From positions 157,798 to 221,797 of the forward strand of contig FWCC01000265.1 in NCBI GenBank assembly GCA_900169235.1: DNA of 64,000 nt, given 5' to 3'. Shown piece after piece: positions 34,074 to 46,640 of the stretch (the stretch's first letter is position 1; each line of letters begins with the position of its first letter). The DNA is from Zarea fungicola (taxonomy: Eukaryota; Ascomycota; Sordariomycetes; Hypocreales; Cordycipitaceae). A program made the translations under genes and the position numbers. Below the pieces are notes generated by a model. That model was given only the letters and a program-made list of their open reading frames with translations. It was not told the origin of the DNA and ran no database searches.

Positions 34074-36092
34074 ATGAATCCGAGTGAATCTGCCGTGATC
34101 GGTGAGGGGAAAGAAATCTCAATTCCTAATCGTAAGTCAATCTTCCCCCAGTATATGGATCGTTTTGAAGAGTTATTTCTTTAATTCTATTTTATTGTTT
34201 GTATAAGCGTGGTTTGTCACTGACGCTTGAGTCTTTCGGTTTGTCTTGACGCAGATGAACGACTACATAGACTGTCTAGCATTGAAATGAATCAGGAAAT
34301 ATACGACGATCATATTGATTCTCCTTTGCCCGATGGTGATGGCGGAGAAGATGATCTGGCGGCGCTGGACCAGATCCGCTCTCGGACAAATACCCGTCCA
34401 GGTTATGAGACAATAGAATGGAAGATCGATGATCCCGAGAATCCAAAGAACTGGCCAACTGTAGGTTGAGGAGCCTCTTTTTTTTGTTTCAAGCCCTTAT
34501 TGTGCTGACCATTCCCGATCCGTGAACAGAAAAGAAAGCACATTGTCGTTGCCTTAACATCTATGCTCGTTCTCAACTCCACCATCGGATCAGCCTTGCC
34601 CAGCCTGGCCATCCCATTCATCGCAGACTATTTTGGTGTTCCAAACACAGAGGAGAGGGTCCTTCCCATCTCTGTGTTCTTAGTCGGCTACGTTTTTGGG
34701 CCGTTAATCTGGGGTCCCCTCAGCGAACATCTTGGCCGCCGTAACCTGACACTGGCGACCTTTACGAGCTTTACCCTCCTTACCATGGGCTGTGGCTTGG
34801 CGCCGACATGGAATGCGCTCCTGGTTTTGCGTTTCTTTACCGGCGTGTTTGCTGCATCTCCCATCGCCATTGTTGCTGGTATCCTTGCCGACGTCTACGG
34901 CGATGCGCGCGAAAGAGGCCGTGCCTACGGCATCTTTATGGTTGTAAGTCCTAGAAAACTTCTTTAGATTTCATTCTCTAGCACCTCTGATTTTTTTTTG
35001 CCTGATACTAACTCCTTTTTTCTTCCTGCCCATTAATAGGTCACGACACTTGGCCCGCTCATGGCTCCCATCATCTCTGGCTACACAGCCAGCACCATCG
35101 GTTGGCGCTGGGCCTTTTGGGTGAATCTCATCTACGCCGGCGCCAGTCTCGCCTGCCTCCTACTCCTCCCCGAGACCTACGAGCCCGTCCTCTTAGAGCA
35201 CCGCGCCCACAAGCTCCGCGCGCAAGACCCGACCCTCAAAATCGTCGCCCCGCGCGAGCTGGAGGAGACGGACATGCGCCAGCTCGTCAGCGTCGTCCTC
35301 GCCAGGCCCCTCCGCATGCTCTTCACCGAACCCATTGTCGCCTGCTGCTGCGCCTACCTCGGCCTCGTCTACGCCGTCTTCTATATGTCCTTCCAGGCCT
35401 ACCCCATCATCTACGAGGACCTCTACAAGCTCAGCCCCGGCCAGACAGGGCTCACCTACCTCTCCGTCGGCGTCGGCGCCGGTGTCGGGTTCCCCGTCTT
35501 TTGGAACTGGGACAGCGTCCTCGCCCGCGCGGAGCAGCGCGGCGCGGACTGGGTGCGCCGCGAGGAGTATCGGCGCCTGCCCCTGGCCTGCCTTGGCGGG
35601 CCCCTCTTCGTCATCTCCCTCTTCTGGATGGGCTGGAGCGCCCGGCCCGGCGTGCACTTTGTTGTCCCGCTGCTCGCGGGCATTCCGTTTGGAGCGGGCA
35701 TGATTCTCATCTTCTACGCCATCCTCAACTACCTTGTGGATGCGTATGAGATTTTTGCCGCGTCGGCGAATGCTGCCTCGTCTACGAGCAGATCGCTTCT
35801 TGCCGTTGTGCTGCCATTTGCCACGTCCCACATGTTTGAGAAGTTGGGCATCGCCGGCGCGTGCTCTCTACTCGGTGGCATCCTGACTGTCATGTGTATC
35901 ATTCCATTCATCTTCATATGGAAGGGCGAGGCGATTCGGGCGCGGTCCAAGTTTTGTGTAGCTTTGCGAGAGAGAAGAGAAAAGCTGGCGCGTAGGGAGG
36001 AGCGTCGCCGGCTTCGCCACGAGAGGGCTGAGATTCGCGAAAAGACTGTGACAGAAGGTGCTGGACAAGCGAGGGGACAGCAAGCGGTATGA
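34074..36092 (+). CDS. MFS drug:H+ antiporter (DHA1 / 12-TM family)
   Basis: Four exons (34074-34131, 34255-34460, 34530-34943, 35040-36092) encode 576 residues. An acidic cytosolic N-terminus ends with WKIDDPENPKNWP, typical just before TM1 of fungal DHA1 transporters. Motif A is WGPLSEHLGRRN and the TM4-5 region is RFFTGVFAASPIAIVAG; a long central loop and a basic C-terminal tail follow, giving 12 predicted membrane segments. Members such as Flu1/Tpo-type pumps export drugs, polyamines or mycotoxins at the plasma membrane; the substrate here is unknown. The first exon (19 codons) rests on frame and splice signals; a shorter start within exon 2 is possible. Exon 4 is markedly GC-rich. Confidence 0.9.
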
Positions 36093-36350
36093 TCATGCAT
36101 TATGAGAGTATGTTACATTTAGCCAGCGCATAGCATCTTTTTAGAGACATTGTAAAAGTTTATTTATACATCTGTTGCCGCCAAAAACATAGCCTTCAAT
36201 CTAATTAAGTACAATTATTATCAACATCTGTATCATGGACCCGCGATTCTATGTCATTTTGAGGGTTACCCTTCGTATCTGTATTAATGAGTGTTGGTTC
36301 CTAGTTGCTGCCTCGCAGTGTCAGAGCCAGAAGAAGAAACTAACTGATGG

Positions 36351-38699
36351 CTATGCCGTTGGCGTCCAAACCTTCAAGCCTCGTGCGTCTCGTTCTGGGA
36401 GAAAAATATCTATTTCACCCAGGCTAGGCGAAGTCTGAGCTGTGTCAATTTCCAAGGGCTGCAAAGTCGGAATTTGACTCCGTACTGGTTCTAGATCAGT
36501 TGTCGTCAAGTCGTCCGTGGAATTATGAGGCGACACCATCTTGACAAAACTAGTGCGTATCATGTTGCTTAACTTAGTCGGGAAACTGGCGGAGCGACTC
36601 TCGCGATTGTAGTCTGTGTGGCGAGAGTGTTCATATACCAGCGGAGTGTAATCTGCAGCTTTTCCGGGTCTTCCACTTTGGGAAAAGCTGTTGTACCGCC
36701 TGTATATTGACGATTGTTGTCTTGCCCATGAAAGCGGCGGGGCAGACATATTTCGTTGAGAAATCTTTTGTAATGAATGGTAGGCGACGGAGGATCGCGA
36801 AGACGTACACATATGCTCTGGTGAATCTGGCAATGAGCTGAATAGCGCATGTTAGTAATTGAAGGTGTTGCCTGATGTCGAATACTCACTCTGTGTTGTA
36901 AGTAGCACCTTGTTGCGCGGTGGCCAGAGCTTCGTGCTGGCCTTTCTGAAGTGTCGCGCGTTTGTGCTTGTTGACAACAGGCGCGTCCCTTCGTAATTTT
37001 TCTGGTGGATGGAGAGTAGCTGTGGCGCCATCGACACCACTGACAGGATCTGTTGCGAGGGAAGCCGTAGACGGTTTTCCCTGAAGCCCGTTATTGTCTT
37101 TTGTCCGTCGCTTATGAATCTTCAATGCCTCTGTGAAGCGTCCGCGCAAACTACTTTCCTTGCCTTCATTACGCTGGGGATGATTAGCTGTTGGTGGTTG
37201 CGACTCTTGTAGAGCTCTTCTATTTATTTTTGCGATATTGTCATTATCTGAATGTTCCTGTGTGTCAAGATTTCCGTCGTCGGCTGTTACATACGAGCTG
37301 ATATCCCCAGATGTGCCAAAATTGTGAAAGATGGAGCTATCATCGGGCCCTTTTACAAGTCAGAAGTTGAGCGATTAACAGTTCATTAATACTCACATGT
37401 AAAAGGAGATAGCTCCAGGTTTTGCAAGTCTCTCATACTCAGAACATTGATTAAAGAATTGGAACGACTGGGGCTTGGCTGTATGCTGGGCATGACAGAT
37501 GGATAATATGAAGACGAGATACCTCCAGGTGTCGTTGATGGAATAGCCTGCTGCTGACTCGACGCTGATGATGCCCTATTCATGAATTTTGAAGGAACCA
37601 TTAGGCTGCTTTGCCTAGAACGATCACGGGATATTGGCCGTGATATAGCATTTCTGCTGGATGATTTCAGCTCAACCATGTTCAAAGGCAGTGATGCGCG
37701 TCGTCGTTGGGCGTCAGGGCACCACACAGGATATGGTGCTTTGATACCACAATCAGTCCCAGCCTCTCCAATGACTGAGTTTGAGTGGCGGCGAGACTTT
37801 GATTTGACAGCACGAAGCGTATTTACAACCGGGGTAGGGCGATTGAAGGACCTAATATCTTGGCCTACAAGCCAGACACCCAAAGCAGAGCCCTTATCGT
37901 TCAGGGAGCCTTTGCCGTGTCTCCTATACGATTTTCGATTTGCCTGGGCCGAGTTTAATGCGGGCTGGAAGGACGAAGACTGTTGTGATTTGGTACGCGG
38001 CTGGGAACCATACAAAGATGCCGAAGATGGCCTAGCGATCTTGTCGACATTGGCGGCAAATTCATTCGGCAGGCGTCCCATCCCTGCAGGGCAACTGCTC
38101 CAGCGCTTCATTAATGCACCTGGTGTCCTAAAGCCAGAAGAAGAATGCCCTGGTGCAGGGGATGGGCATGGGGCGAGTAGATAACTGCTGCTGTCAATGG
38201 AAAACTCGATAGCGTCACGGGGCCCTTGACCAGGACGGCCAATATCGATCAAAGGAGAGAGATATTTTGTGCTTCTAATAGACGTATGAATCGAAGTAGG
38301 TTTCGAATTGCCATTGTTTAATTCTTCTTGAATTCTCTTGGCTCGAAACCGACGGAGCTCTGCACGGCGGGCAATTTCCTCCTCAGTATTACTGGGCGAA
38401 GCGGGCGACGGATGATGGGAGTCTTTGTCGTATGATAAATGTCGTATTAGTTTTGATTTGACCATGTCAAGGGTACCGCTGGGCTTTGCTTTGGAATAGC
38501 CAACATGCTGGATGCCAAAGTCGTCCAAATCCAGATCTCCCGGGGTCTCGGAGATGCCAATGAGTCTCGGCAAGGCCTCAAAACGTTGATCAGTTGATGC
38601 TTGCAGATTCATACTAGGGTTTATTTCCTTCCTCCCTGTCGGTAGAAGGCTTCTTTTTCTAGCTCGACGGAGCGAGGAACAGCCACACAAGCTTAGCAT
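36351..38699 (-). CDS. Hypothetical Ser-rich protein, unknown function
   Basis: Exons 38699-37397, 37349-36890 and 36837-36351 encode 749 residues; donors are GTGAGT and frames join cleanly. I do not recognise the protein. It is rich in Ser, Arg, Pro and Asn, appears largely disordered, and has a conserved-looking start (MLSLCGCSSLRRARKRS) whose vicinal cysteines could be lipidated, though there is no N-myristoylation glycine. A short helical element EEEIARRAELRRFRAKRIQEE (about residues 108-128) is the most ordered segment. No signal peptide, membrane segment or enzyme motif is seen. Many RxxS sites suggest a phosphoprotein. The antisense ORF at 37582-38184 is a shadow. Neighbours are an MFS gene, convergent on the 3' side, and a long gap before MET6. 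Confidence 0.75.
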
Positions 38700-41478
38700 G
38701 GTAGCAGTAAAGCTCAGACGTGGCGTGATTGGAAATGTATTATTTTATCCTTGAAGGAGATGAAAGTAGAATCATCTAGATGGAATTCAAACACAATATT
38801 GGGAGACTTGTTAAAAACTGATCTCAATATCAAAAGAGAATAGCGAGCAATGCATTGAAGAAGAAGAACTTTATTGACAATGGGAGAGGCTCATAGCCAA
38901 GATGGCGGCTTCAGCTGCTACGAAGGAAGGCGTGATGGAGATGTGGTTTGCGATTCTGGTGCAGTAGCTGGTCGTTGGAGAGCTCTAAACGAGCAGTTTC
39001 GGCCGGTCATAGCAAGAAAGAAGAGATTAATAGTAAAATGCGCAAGATAGGAAATGAAATGAAACTAGCCGACGTAAATGCATCGCAAAGACGGTTCACC
39101 GTAACAAGGCAGCGATTCGGAGCTGCCAACTGCCAGCAGTTGTCAGTTATGGCCCGCATCTCAGAAATTTGGTGAAATCAATGCAAATTTAGGCGCAGAG
39201 AGGCTACCACGTGAATGGGGTAAAGCGTCTGAACGACATTCAACGATTTTTGAAATGATGGTCCTGATTTGAACGAACAACTGGTGAACCCTCACCCTAC
39301 AACTTTCTCCCTAGGTTGATAATAGAGGTGGGTAAGGAACGTGAAATGCGAAAGGATCGTGTCCAAGGGAAAACATGGCGGAAGGGCAACAAGGTATTGA
39401 GATGATTGCATATTATTAATTTTCTAAATGAGAATGGTTGTAATAAAGCAAAGATCGACTGATGCCGTGAGAAGTATGCTATACTAGGCTCTGCCAAAGT
39501 GGTCGTTTTCTTGCATCCCTCAATACATTTGCAATGTGGTATGATAGAACAGCCAGATTTATCAAGCGGATATCATAAGATTGAGATGAAGATACAGTCA
39601 ATAACTATAGTATTGAAGGCCTATTCATAACTACAGTTGAATGCTTATAAAGGAAGAGTTGGCCAATCAGGGACCATAATTCTCGGCTCAATTTGAGCAG
39701 TGCCGTTCATGGACAGATCATCGGACCCTCGGGGTGGGTAAAAAAAAAATCGAATTTCTCTGCTCCAAGAAGAATTTTGGGATTTTTTTTTCCTTGCCTA
39801 ATTAATCTGTCTTATTCCGGATAAGCCTGGAATTCTCAAGACTAATAGATGCGGGCCTAGCTTATGGCGTAATTATGGTTTCGTCTTTTTTCATCTTGTT
39901 AGTGCAGATGAATGCGGCTGCACAGGTACGTGGCACTTGATTACATGGTAGAGCTGAGGCATGTAATAGAACAGGAGCCTCGGCTTCGGGGCATTTCATA
40001 GTTCTGCATATCAAGTTCACAATTGAGGATAACTGAGAGGGATATTACTGAGGGGCATGATGAGTGAGCAACAAGCGAGAGACATTGTACCAGTTCGACT
40101 GAGTGAGGGGCAGCATCCTGATGTGCATGGGCACAGGCTGCAAATCCCTCCGACCCCTCTCGTTGTACCTGGACGCCGACCGCTTCCCCTGTAGAAAACC
40201 CACCGCTCTTCCACTGTAGCTATCAACAGCGCTGTAGCAAGAGCTCGCCTTGCACAAAGCAGCCCATTGGTGCCCACACGTGCAAGTAGTTGTGCCCATC
40301 GGAATCCCTGCCAGAGTGGTCCGACCCGACTACTGGTTCGAGTAAGTGTCTTTCGAGTGACTAGATTGCGCGTACTAATAAGTAGGTACATACATAGTTA
40401 TCAGAAAGAGAGGGTCCATCAATTCGAGCCACGTAGCCACCGAATTGCATTTCGTCAACACGAAAACGAAAAGGCTTAGCAGAGTCTGCACATCTGCTGG
40501 TAGCTACAGCAATAGAGCTCTCCCAGCACGCCATGTTAGGCGGCCCCCACATTCGCCCCTCAGCCTGCTCCTTTGGCTCTCTGCACTGTGAAACGGCATG
40601 CCGACGCCGGATTTTTCTTTCTGTTTCGGTAGCCTTCGGACTGTTTTGGGGTAACGGGCACTGTGTACGGCAGCACTGTGTAAGAGTTACTTTTTTCCGA
40701 ACGTGTCATCTATCAATGGGTGTCTACTAGGTAGGCAGTCCGGCGACAACGTATAGTAGTTCCGGGTACCTCGACGTACTAGGTACAGAGTACTCTGTTA
40801 AAATCGTTACTTTGCTGCTCAGAGCCCTGTCAGATGTAATTGTGGTGGGGGGTGGGTAGGTGGTGTCACTGCTGCAGCTGGAGCATGTCTTGGTACAGGC
40901 ATATTTTTTCTTACCTTGTAGCGCCTGTAGGCTTATAGTGATATTAGGGTTGGGAGCTGCCCCTGTCCGCTAACAGCACTCAGCCTCTTTTCGCACCGCT
41001 AACCCCTCGGCGACCAGGTACATCCCTCAACTGCTTCCGTTACCGCCCAGCCAACCAGCCCAACACAACCCCTCCCCCGCTTCTTCTGCCACCACCCAAC
41101 TTTTTTCTGCTCTTTGCGTTGTTCTGCTCCCCGCCTCCGCCTTTAACAGGTATATACATACAAGCCCACCCCTCCTCCTGTCTCTTCTCCTTCTTTTCTC
41201 TTTTTCCCTCATACCTCGCTTTCATCCCCTTTCCTCTTCCCTTTAAGACTTGCCTTGTGCTTCTTGAGGGATTTCATACCTGTTCTTGGTTCATTGAGAT
41301 ACCAGCAGGTTTCTACCTTGTATGTGCCTCTCACGCTCCGTGCCTCCGCTGCAGCTACGACTAGTACCCCTCCACCGACTTTTTTCATCTCTAGCCTCAT
41401 ACTCGCAGCTACTAACACTTCCATCTCTTGACAGATTCACACATTATTCCAATTATATCATTTGGAATATCCGCAAAT
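38700..41478. other. 2.8-kb intergenic region upstream of MET6
   Basis: Upstream of two divergent genes. The left half has no supported gene. A CCACGTG-type E-box is seen near 39209. From about 41030 to 41400 the plus strand is strongly pyrimidine-rich, typical of the promoter and leader of a highly expressed fungal gene, and a 5' leader intron is likely. Short ORFs have no recognisable features. Confidence 0.55.
41320..41434 (+). other. Probable 5'-leader intron of MET6
   Basis: A GTATGT donor at 41320, an ACTAAC branch site at 41411-41416 and a GACAG acceptor ending at 41434 define a 115-nt intron lying 44 nt upstream of the MET6 start codon. The signals fit fungal consensus closely. No transcript evidence is available. 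Confidence 0.6.
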
Positions 41479-43846
41479 ATGGTTCAGTCCGCTGTTCTCG
41501 GTTTCCCTCGCATGGGTGTTAACCGTGACCTGAAGAAGGCCACCGAAGCTTGTCAGTTCACAGCTCCCCACCCGATATTAACTGATAAAAGCTCCTCCTG
41601 CTAACATTGAATCTCAAGACTGGGGTGGCAAGATCTCTCAGGCTGACCTCCTCGCTGAGGCCAAGCGTCTCCGTCTTGCTCACTGGAAGATCCAGAAGGA
41701 TGCCGGCGTCAGCTCCATCCCCAGCAACGACTTTGCCCTGTATGACCAGGTCCTCCACCAGATCCAGGACTTTGGTGCCGTCCCTGCCCGCTACACCAAG
41801 GATGGTCTCGACACCATCGACCAGTACTTCGCCATGGGCCGTGGCCACCAGAAGGGCGGTATCGATGTCCCCTCCCTGGAGATGGTCAAGTGGTTCGACT
41901 CCAACTACCACTACGTGAAGCCTACCCTCCAGGACAACCAGACCTTCAAGCTTGTCGACACCCCCAAGGCTGTTGCCGAGTTCAAGGAGGCCAAGGAGGC
42001 TGGCATTGCCACCCGCCCTGTCCTTGTCGGCCCCGTCACCTTCCTCCACCTCGGTAAGGCTGACCGTGGTCAGTCCGTTGACCCCATTGACCTGCTTGAC
42101 AAGCTCGTCCCCGTCTACGAGCAGCTCCTGACCCAGCTCAAGGAGGCTGGTGCTGAGACTGTCCAGATTGACGAGCCCGTCCTCGTCTTCGATCTTCCCG
42201 CCAAGACCAAGGCTGCTTTCCAGCCCACCTACGAGAAGTTTGCCGCTCTTGGTGACAAGATCCCCAAGCTTGTCTTCACCACCTACTTCGGTGACATTGT
42301 CCACAACCTTGACCTTGTCCCCAAGAACGTCCACGCCGTGCACGTTGACCTTGTCCGCAACCCTGAGCAGCTCGACGCCGTTGTCGGTGCCCTTGGCCCC
42401 AACACCGTCCTCTCTGCTGGTGTTGTTGACGGCCGTAACATCTGGAAGACCAACCTCAAGCGCGCCATTGAGACTGTCGAGTCTGCCGTTCAGAAGCTCG
42501 GCAAGGACCGCGTCATTGCTGCCACCTCTAGCTCCCTCCTCCACACTCCCCACACCCTGGCCTCCGAGAAGAAGCTCGACCCCGAGGTCGCTGACTGGTT
42601 CTCCTTCGCCTCCGAGAAGGCTGTTGAGATTGCCTTGATTGCCAAGGCTGTCACCGAGGGCCCTGCCTCCGTCAAGGAGCAGCTCGAGGCCAACGCCAAG
42701 TCCCTGAACGCTCGTGCCACCTCTGCCCGCACCAACAACCCACAGGTCAAGGACCGCCAGTCCAAGATCACCGAGAAGGACTACAGCCGCAAGTCTGAGT
42801 TCCCTGACCGTATCACCGAGCAGCAGAAGAAGCTCAACCTTCCTCTGTTCCCCACCACCACCATCGGTTCTTTCCCTCAGACCAAGGAGATTCGTGCTTC
42901 GCGCACCCAGCTCACCAAGGGTGAGATCACTGAGGCCCAGTACGACAAGTTCATTGAGAAGGAGATTGATGACAACGTCCGCATTCAGAAGGAACTTGGC
43001 CTCGATGTCTACGTCCACGGTGAGCCTGAGCGTAACGACATGGTCCAGTACTTTGGTGAGCGCCTTGATGGCTATGCTTTCACTACCCACGCCTGGGTCC
43101 AGTCTTACGGCTCTCGCTGCGTTCGCCCCCCCATCATTGTCGGTGACATTTCCCGCCCTGCCCCCATGACTGTCAAGGAGTCCAAGTACGCCGTCTCTGT
43201 CTCCGACAAGCCCATGAAGGGTATGCTTACTGGCCCCGTCACCTGCCTCCGATGGTCTTTCCCCCGTGACGATGTCCACCAGTCCGTTCAGGCTGAGCAG
43301 CTTGCTCTTGCCCTCCGTGACGAAGTCGTCGACCTCGAGAAGGCTGGCGTCGATGTCATCCAGGTCGATGAGCCCGCTCTCCGTGAGGGTCTCCCTCTCC
43401 GCTCTGGCAAGGAGCGTGATGCTTACCTTGACTGGGCTGTCAAGGCCTTCAAGCTCTCCACCGCTGGTGTCGAGAACGCCACCCAGATCCACTCCCACTT
43501 CTGCTACTCCGAGTTCCAGGACTTCTTCCACGCCATCGCCGCCCTTGATGCCGATGTCCTCTCCATTGAGAACAGCAAGTCTGATGCCAAGCTCCTCCGC
43601 GTCTTCGTCGACTCTGCCTACCCTCGCCACATCGGTCCTGGTGTCTATGACATCCACTCTCCCCGTGTTCCCAGCGAGCAGGAGATCAAGGACCGCATCC
43701 AGGAGATGCTTCAGTTCCTCAAGCCTGAGCAGCTCTGGATCGACCCTGACTGCGGTCTCAAGACCCGCCAGTGGAAGGAGACCAAGGAGGCTCTGGCCAA
43801 CATGGTCAGCGCTGCCAAGGCTTTCCGTGCCCAGTACGCCAAATAA
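41479..43846 (+). CDS. MET6: Cobalamin-independent methionine synthase (MetE/Met6)
   Basis: Exons 41479-41551 and 41619-43846 (67-nt intron) give 766 residues, the normal length. It transfers the methyl group of 5-methyltetrahydrofolate triglutamate to homocysteine, the last step of methionine synthesis, in the cytosol. The N-terminus VLGFPRMGVNRDLKKATE is the family hallmark. The catalytic zinc ligands are present: His651 and Cys653 (SHFC), Glu675 (SIENSK) and Cys736 (DPDCGLK). The two homologous barrels are joined by the stretch around TTTIGSFPQT. Codon use is extremely biased to C-ending codons, a sign of very high expression, which also creates a 699-codon antisense open frame that is not a gene. 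Confidence 0.98.
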
Positions 43847-44425
43847 GCGGCTACAACATGCCAGCTTGGGGTGGGTTACGAAAATGGATGACGTGATAAT
43901 GTGATATTAGCAAAGAATGAATCATTTACAATTTTTATGGAAGGCTGAGCGGTTTATGCCGGCTACGATTTCAACATCGGCGTTTATTTGGGAGGTTGGC
44001 GACGATGCGCTTGCTGGTGCATCCCAACAAAAAGTTTATTCAACCTACGGGTTCAGGGACATGGGACATTGGCGAGGCGCACATTCAACATAGATACATA
44101 GTTCCCGATTTGGGACAAAAAAACCCAGTTGGGTTTAGATAATAATGGACAAATAGTATCCAGAAATTCGACTCTTGACCAACAATAAAGTGACTTGTTA
44201 GTAATGTTGAAGCTTAGAGGACATTTTTCCATTGGCATACACTGGCACATCGCGAGTAGCAGGTAAAGAAAGTGCTTGCTGGCAACTTGCTTAAGCGGTC
44301 ACGTGCACTCGCGTTGCTTGCACCCACGATCAAATCGCGTGTTTGACATGATCATGAAAATGAAATAGATCCTCCACGAATGGCGCATTTTTCAAAGGCA
44401 AACGTCTCAATTCCATCAATGGCAA
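43847..44425. other. Intergenic between MET6 and the AT-hook gene
   Basis: About 580 bp: the MET6 3' region followed by the promoter of the AT-hook gene. A TCACGTG site is at about 44299-44305, roughly 120 bp before that gene's start. No gene was seen. Confidence 0.6.
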
Positions 44426-46048
44426 ATGGCGCCTGCCTATATCGCAGACTCTGATGATGAGTCGGAGGGCAATTCGTATTCACCACCACCAGCGGCGCAA
44501 GCAGAGCAGCCTCCTTCATTTTGCAGCAAGTCTGACACTGTAAGCCTGGCAACGTCATCAACAGATCCAACCTTCTTTCGGAACATATACAAGGAGCAAA
44601 TTGCCGCGGCGCGAGAGCAGCAGGGCCAACTATCTCAGCTCCGAGGCGGGCAGCTCCAATTCACGGCGCCGGCAGGTACAGAACAGACTGACCCTGTGTC
44701 ACTACCCTCACAATACCCTGAGGACGCGCCTTTGACAGTCGGAGATGCGAATCGCGGGTATGCGAGTGCGTTAAAATCGGTCATTATGAAGGAGAAGGCG
44801 CAGAGGCAGGATGACGTTGGGCAGGCGGTGGATCCCTGGGCGGTGCCGAGTAGTCCAGAGGAAGATAGTATTGAGAGCAAGAAAAAGCTTGGCTGGACTA
44901 TGGGTGTCAATTCCTCTGCCGCTTATGGGATTACAAGGGAGTATGAGGCTGGTGAGGATGAGGCTGGTGAGGATGAGCAGATGAGGCCGCCATCCAGAAA
45001 GAGACAGCGACTGATGGCCGAGGAGCAAGGCAATATTGAGAGCTCCCTGCCACCCACTGCACTGCCAATGAACAGCAGCCTCCCTCCAACCATGCCTATA
45101 AGTAACAACTCGCCGTATAATGCTAATTTTGATGACTTGCCAAGTACCTTGGTACCAACCATATCAATTGGCAACGACCCGTCATTAATCATCAATCCAA
45201 TTGGTCTGACAAACAGCCAAAAGGAACAATACGAGACTCTAGAATTGCCCGTCTCAAGCAATACGGAACAGAAGCAGCATCTTGAGCGGGTACACGGCGA
45301 ATCCTCAAATGAAGTAGCGCCACAATCGAGTGCCAAGTCACAACGGCGAAAGACGCCAAAAAAGAAAACCAAGTCTTCACGGCAGAAGACAAAACGACAG
45401 TCTGTCAAGGCTACCAGCTCAGAATTGGTCATAGAATCTATACAGCTCGGCACCCCAGAACAAACACAAGAGGGGAAGCCAGTTGTGGTCCTGCCAGACA
45501 GCGAGGATGAGAGCTATGGAGGGGATGATGACATTCAGGGTGCGCCGCGACACGAACCAAAGGCCGATGTTTACGAGATACAGCCGTCACCTGTGAAAGT
45601 GACCAAGAAGAAGAGAGGACGCCCAAAGAGGGGAGAAAAGGAAGACACAGATACCAACGCTGGATTACCAGAACCTATGGAGCCACAGAACAAGGGAAAA
45701 CAAGTAAAGAGGCGTGGCCGACCGAAGAAATCCGCGCCAACTGTTGTGCAGGACGAACAAGAGGCAGCCGACGAGGAGACGGACAAGATACAAAACGAGG
45801 CACTGAAGGAGACAAAAACCGGCAATGATAAAACTGCCGATGTCGTCGATGCCACAGCGCATGATGCACCGTCGCCACACAAAGATATCGACGTGCCTCC
45901 TGTTCTTATGGCCAGAGAGACACCCCAAAAACCCGTGCCTAAGAAACTGGCGACGCCGCAGCCCGGCAGTACGGGGAAACCAATATATCGAATAGGGCTG
46001 AGCAAGCGATCGAGGATTGCACCACTGCTCAAGTCACTGCCAAAGTGA
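44426..46048 (+). CDS. AT-hook protein with RAD51AP1-like C-terminal motif
   Basis: A single exon of 540 residues. The protein is largely disordered and starts with an acidic motif (MAPAYIADSDDESE). Two AT-hook cores, KKRGRPKRG (about 395) and RRGRPKKS (about 428), predict binding to the minor groove of AT-rich DNA. Basic Lys/Gln stretches (about 308-332) suggest nuclear localisation. The last residues read IYRIGLSKRSRIAPLLKSL; this resembles the Rad51-binding motif of vertebrate RAD51AP1 (LGLSRxARVKPL, from memory). A role in chromatin or homologous recombination is therefore an inference. A different in-frame start at 44402 upstream is not needed. No introns are required. Confidence 0.8.
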   Translation: MAPAYIADSDDESEGNSYSPPPAAQAEQPPSFCSKSDTVSLATSSTDPTFFRNIYKEQIAAAREQQGQLSQLRGGQLQFTAPAGTEQTDPVSLPSQYPEDAPLTVGDANRGYASALKSVIMKEKAQRQDDVGQAVDPWAVPSSPEEDSIESKKKLGWTMGVNSSAAYGITREYEAGEDEAGEDEQMRPPSRKRQRLMAEEQGNIESSLPPTALPMNSSLPPTMPISNNSPYNANFDDLPSTLVPTISIGNDPSLIINPIGLTNSQKEQYETLELPVSSNTEQKQHLERVHGESSNEVAPQSSAKSQRRKTPKKKTKSSRQKTKRQSVKATSSELVIESIQLGTPEQTQEGKPVVVLPDSEDESYGGDDDIQGAPRHEPKADVYEIQPSPVKVTKKKRGRPKRGEKEDTDTNAGLPEPMEPQNKGKQVKRRGRPKKSAPTVVQDEQEAADEETDKIQNEALKETKTGNDKTADVVDATAHDAPSPHKDIDVPPVLMARETPQKPVPKKLATPQPGSTGKPIYRIGLSKRSRIAPLLKSLPK

Positions 46049-46546
46049 AAGAATGTGTGGTCTACGGGGAACGAAAGAGGGCGCATTTTACGTTTTGTGA
46101 AAGATGATTGACTGTTATGATGGATAGTGTAGTAGCTCTCCTACCCAAGATTAAATGATTTACGACATAAACAAGGCATGAACCTTAACTTAATCACTGC
46201 CACTTTTTGTCACGAATTGTTTGCCATGGTCACCCCCGACGGCCCGAGAATTCAAGAGACTCGAAGTTCGACATGTTGCCACCAGCACCAATCTAGCGTC
46301 GGAGAGCCCCTGTAACAGAAGAGGAATGCAATGAAAAATCGGTCAAACCGCGCAGCACGCCATCGTTAATTATTACTAGTGCATACTTTTGGGCTGAATC
46401 GCTAGCCTGTGAGATGGCTTGGCTGGCCCGCGTTGCTAGTCTTGGGGCCGACAGTCGGAAGCAATGACTCTGCCCCGCCACCGCTGGTTGCCCCTCCGTG
46501 CGATGCCAACTACGACTGTGTTGCTGGCAGTTGTTCACAGGAAACT

Positions 46547-46553
46547 TGACTCA
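46547..46553. promoter_or_regulatory. TGACTCA cross-pathway control element upstream of THR4
   Basis: An exact TGACTCA heptamer, the binding site of Gcn4/CPC1/CpcA, 313 bp upstream of the THR4 start codon. Threonine synthesis genes are known targets of general amino acid control in fungi, so the position makes sense. Binding is not shown. Confidence 0.5.
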
Positions 46554-46640
46554 CTTGACCACAAACTTTACTTTATTTGTCAATTGATACATCTTTAATC
46601 GCTGTACTCGTCGACGCCAAAGAAATATCATCCATTTGAT

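Noticed and set aside
41558..43657. 699-codon open frame antisense to MET6
   Set aside because: It mirrors the MET6 codon bias (C-ending codons avoid stops on the other strand); its Val/Asp/Leu-rich composition has no motifs.
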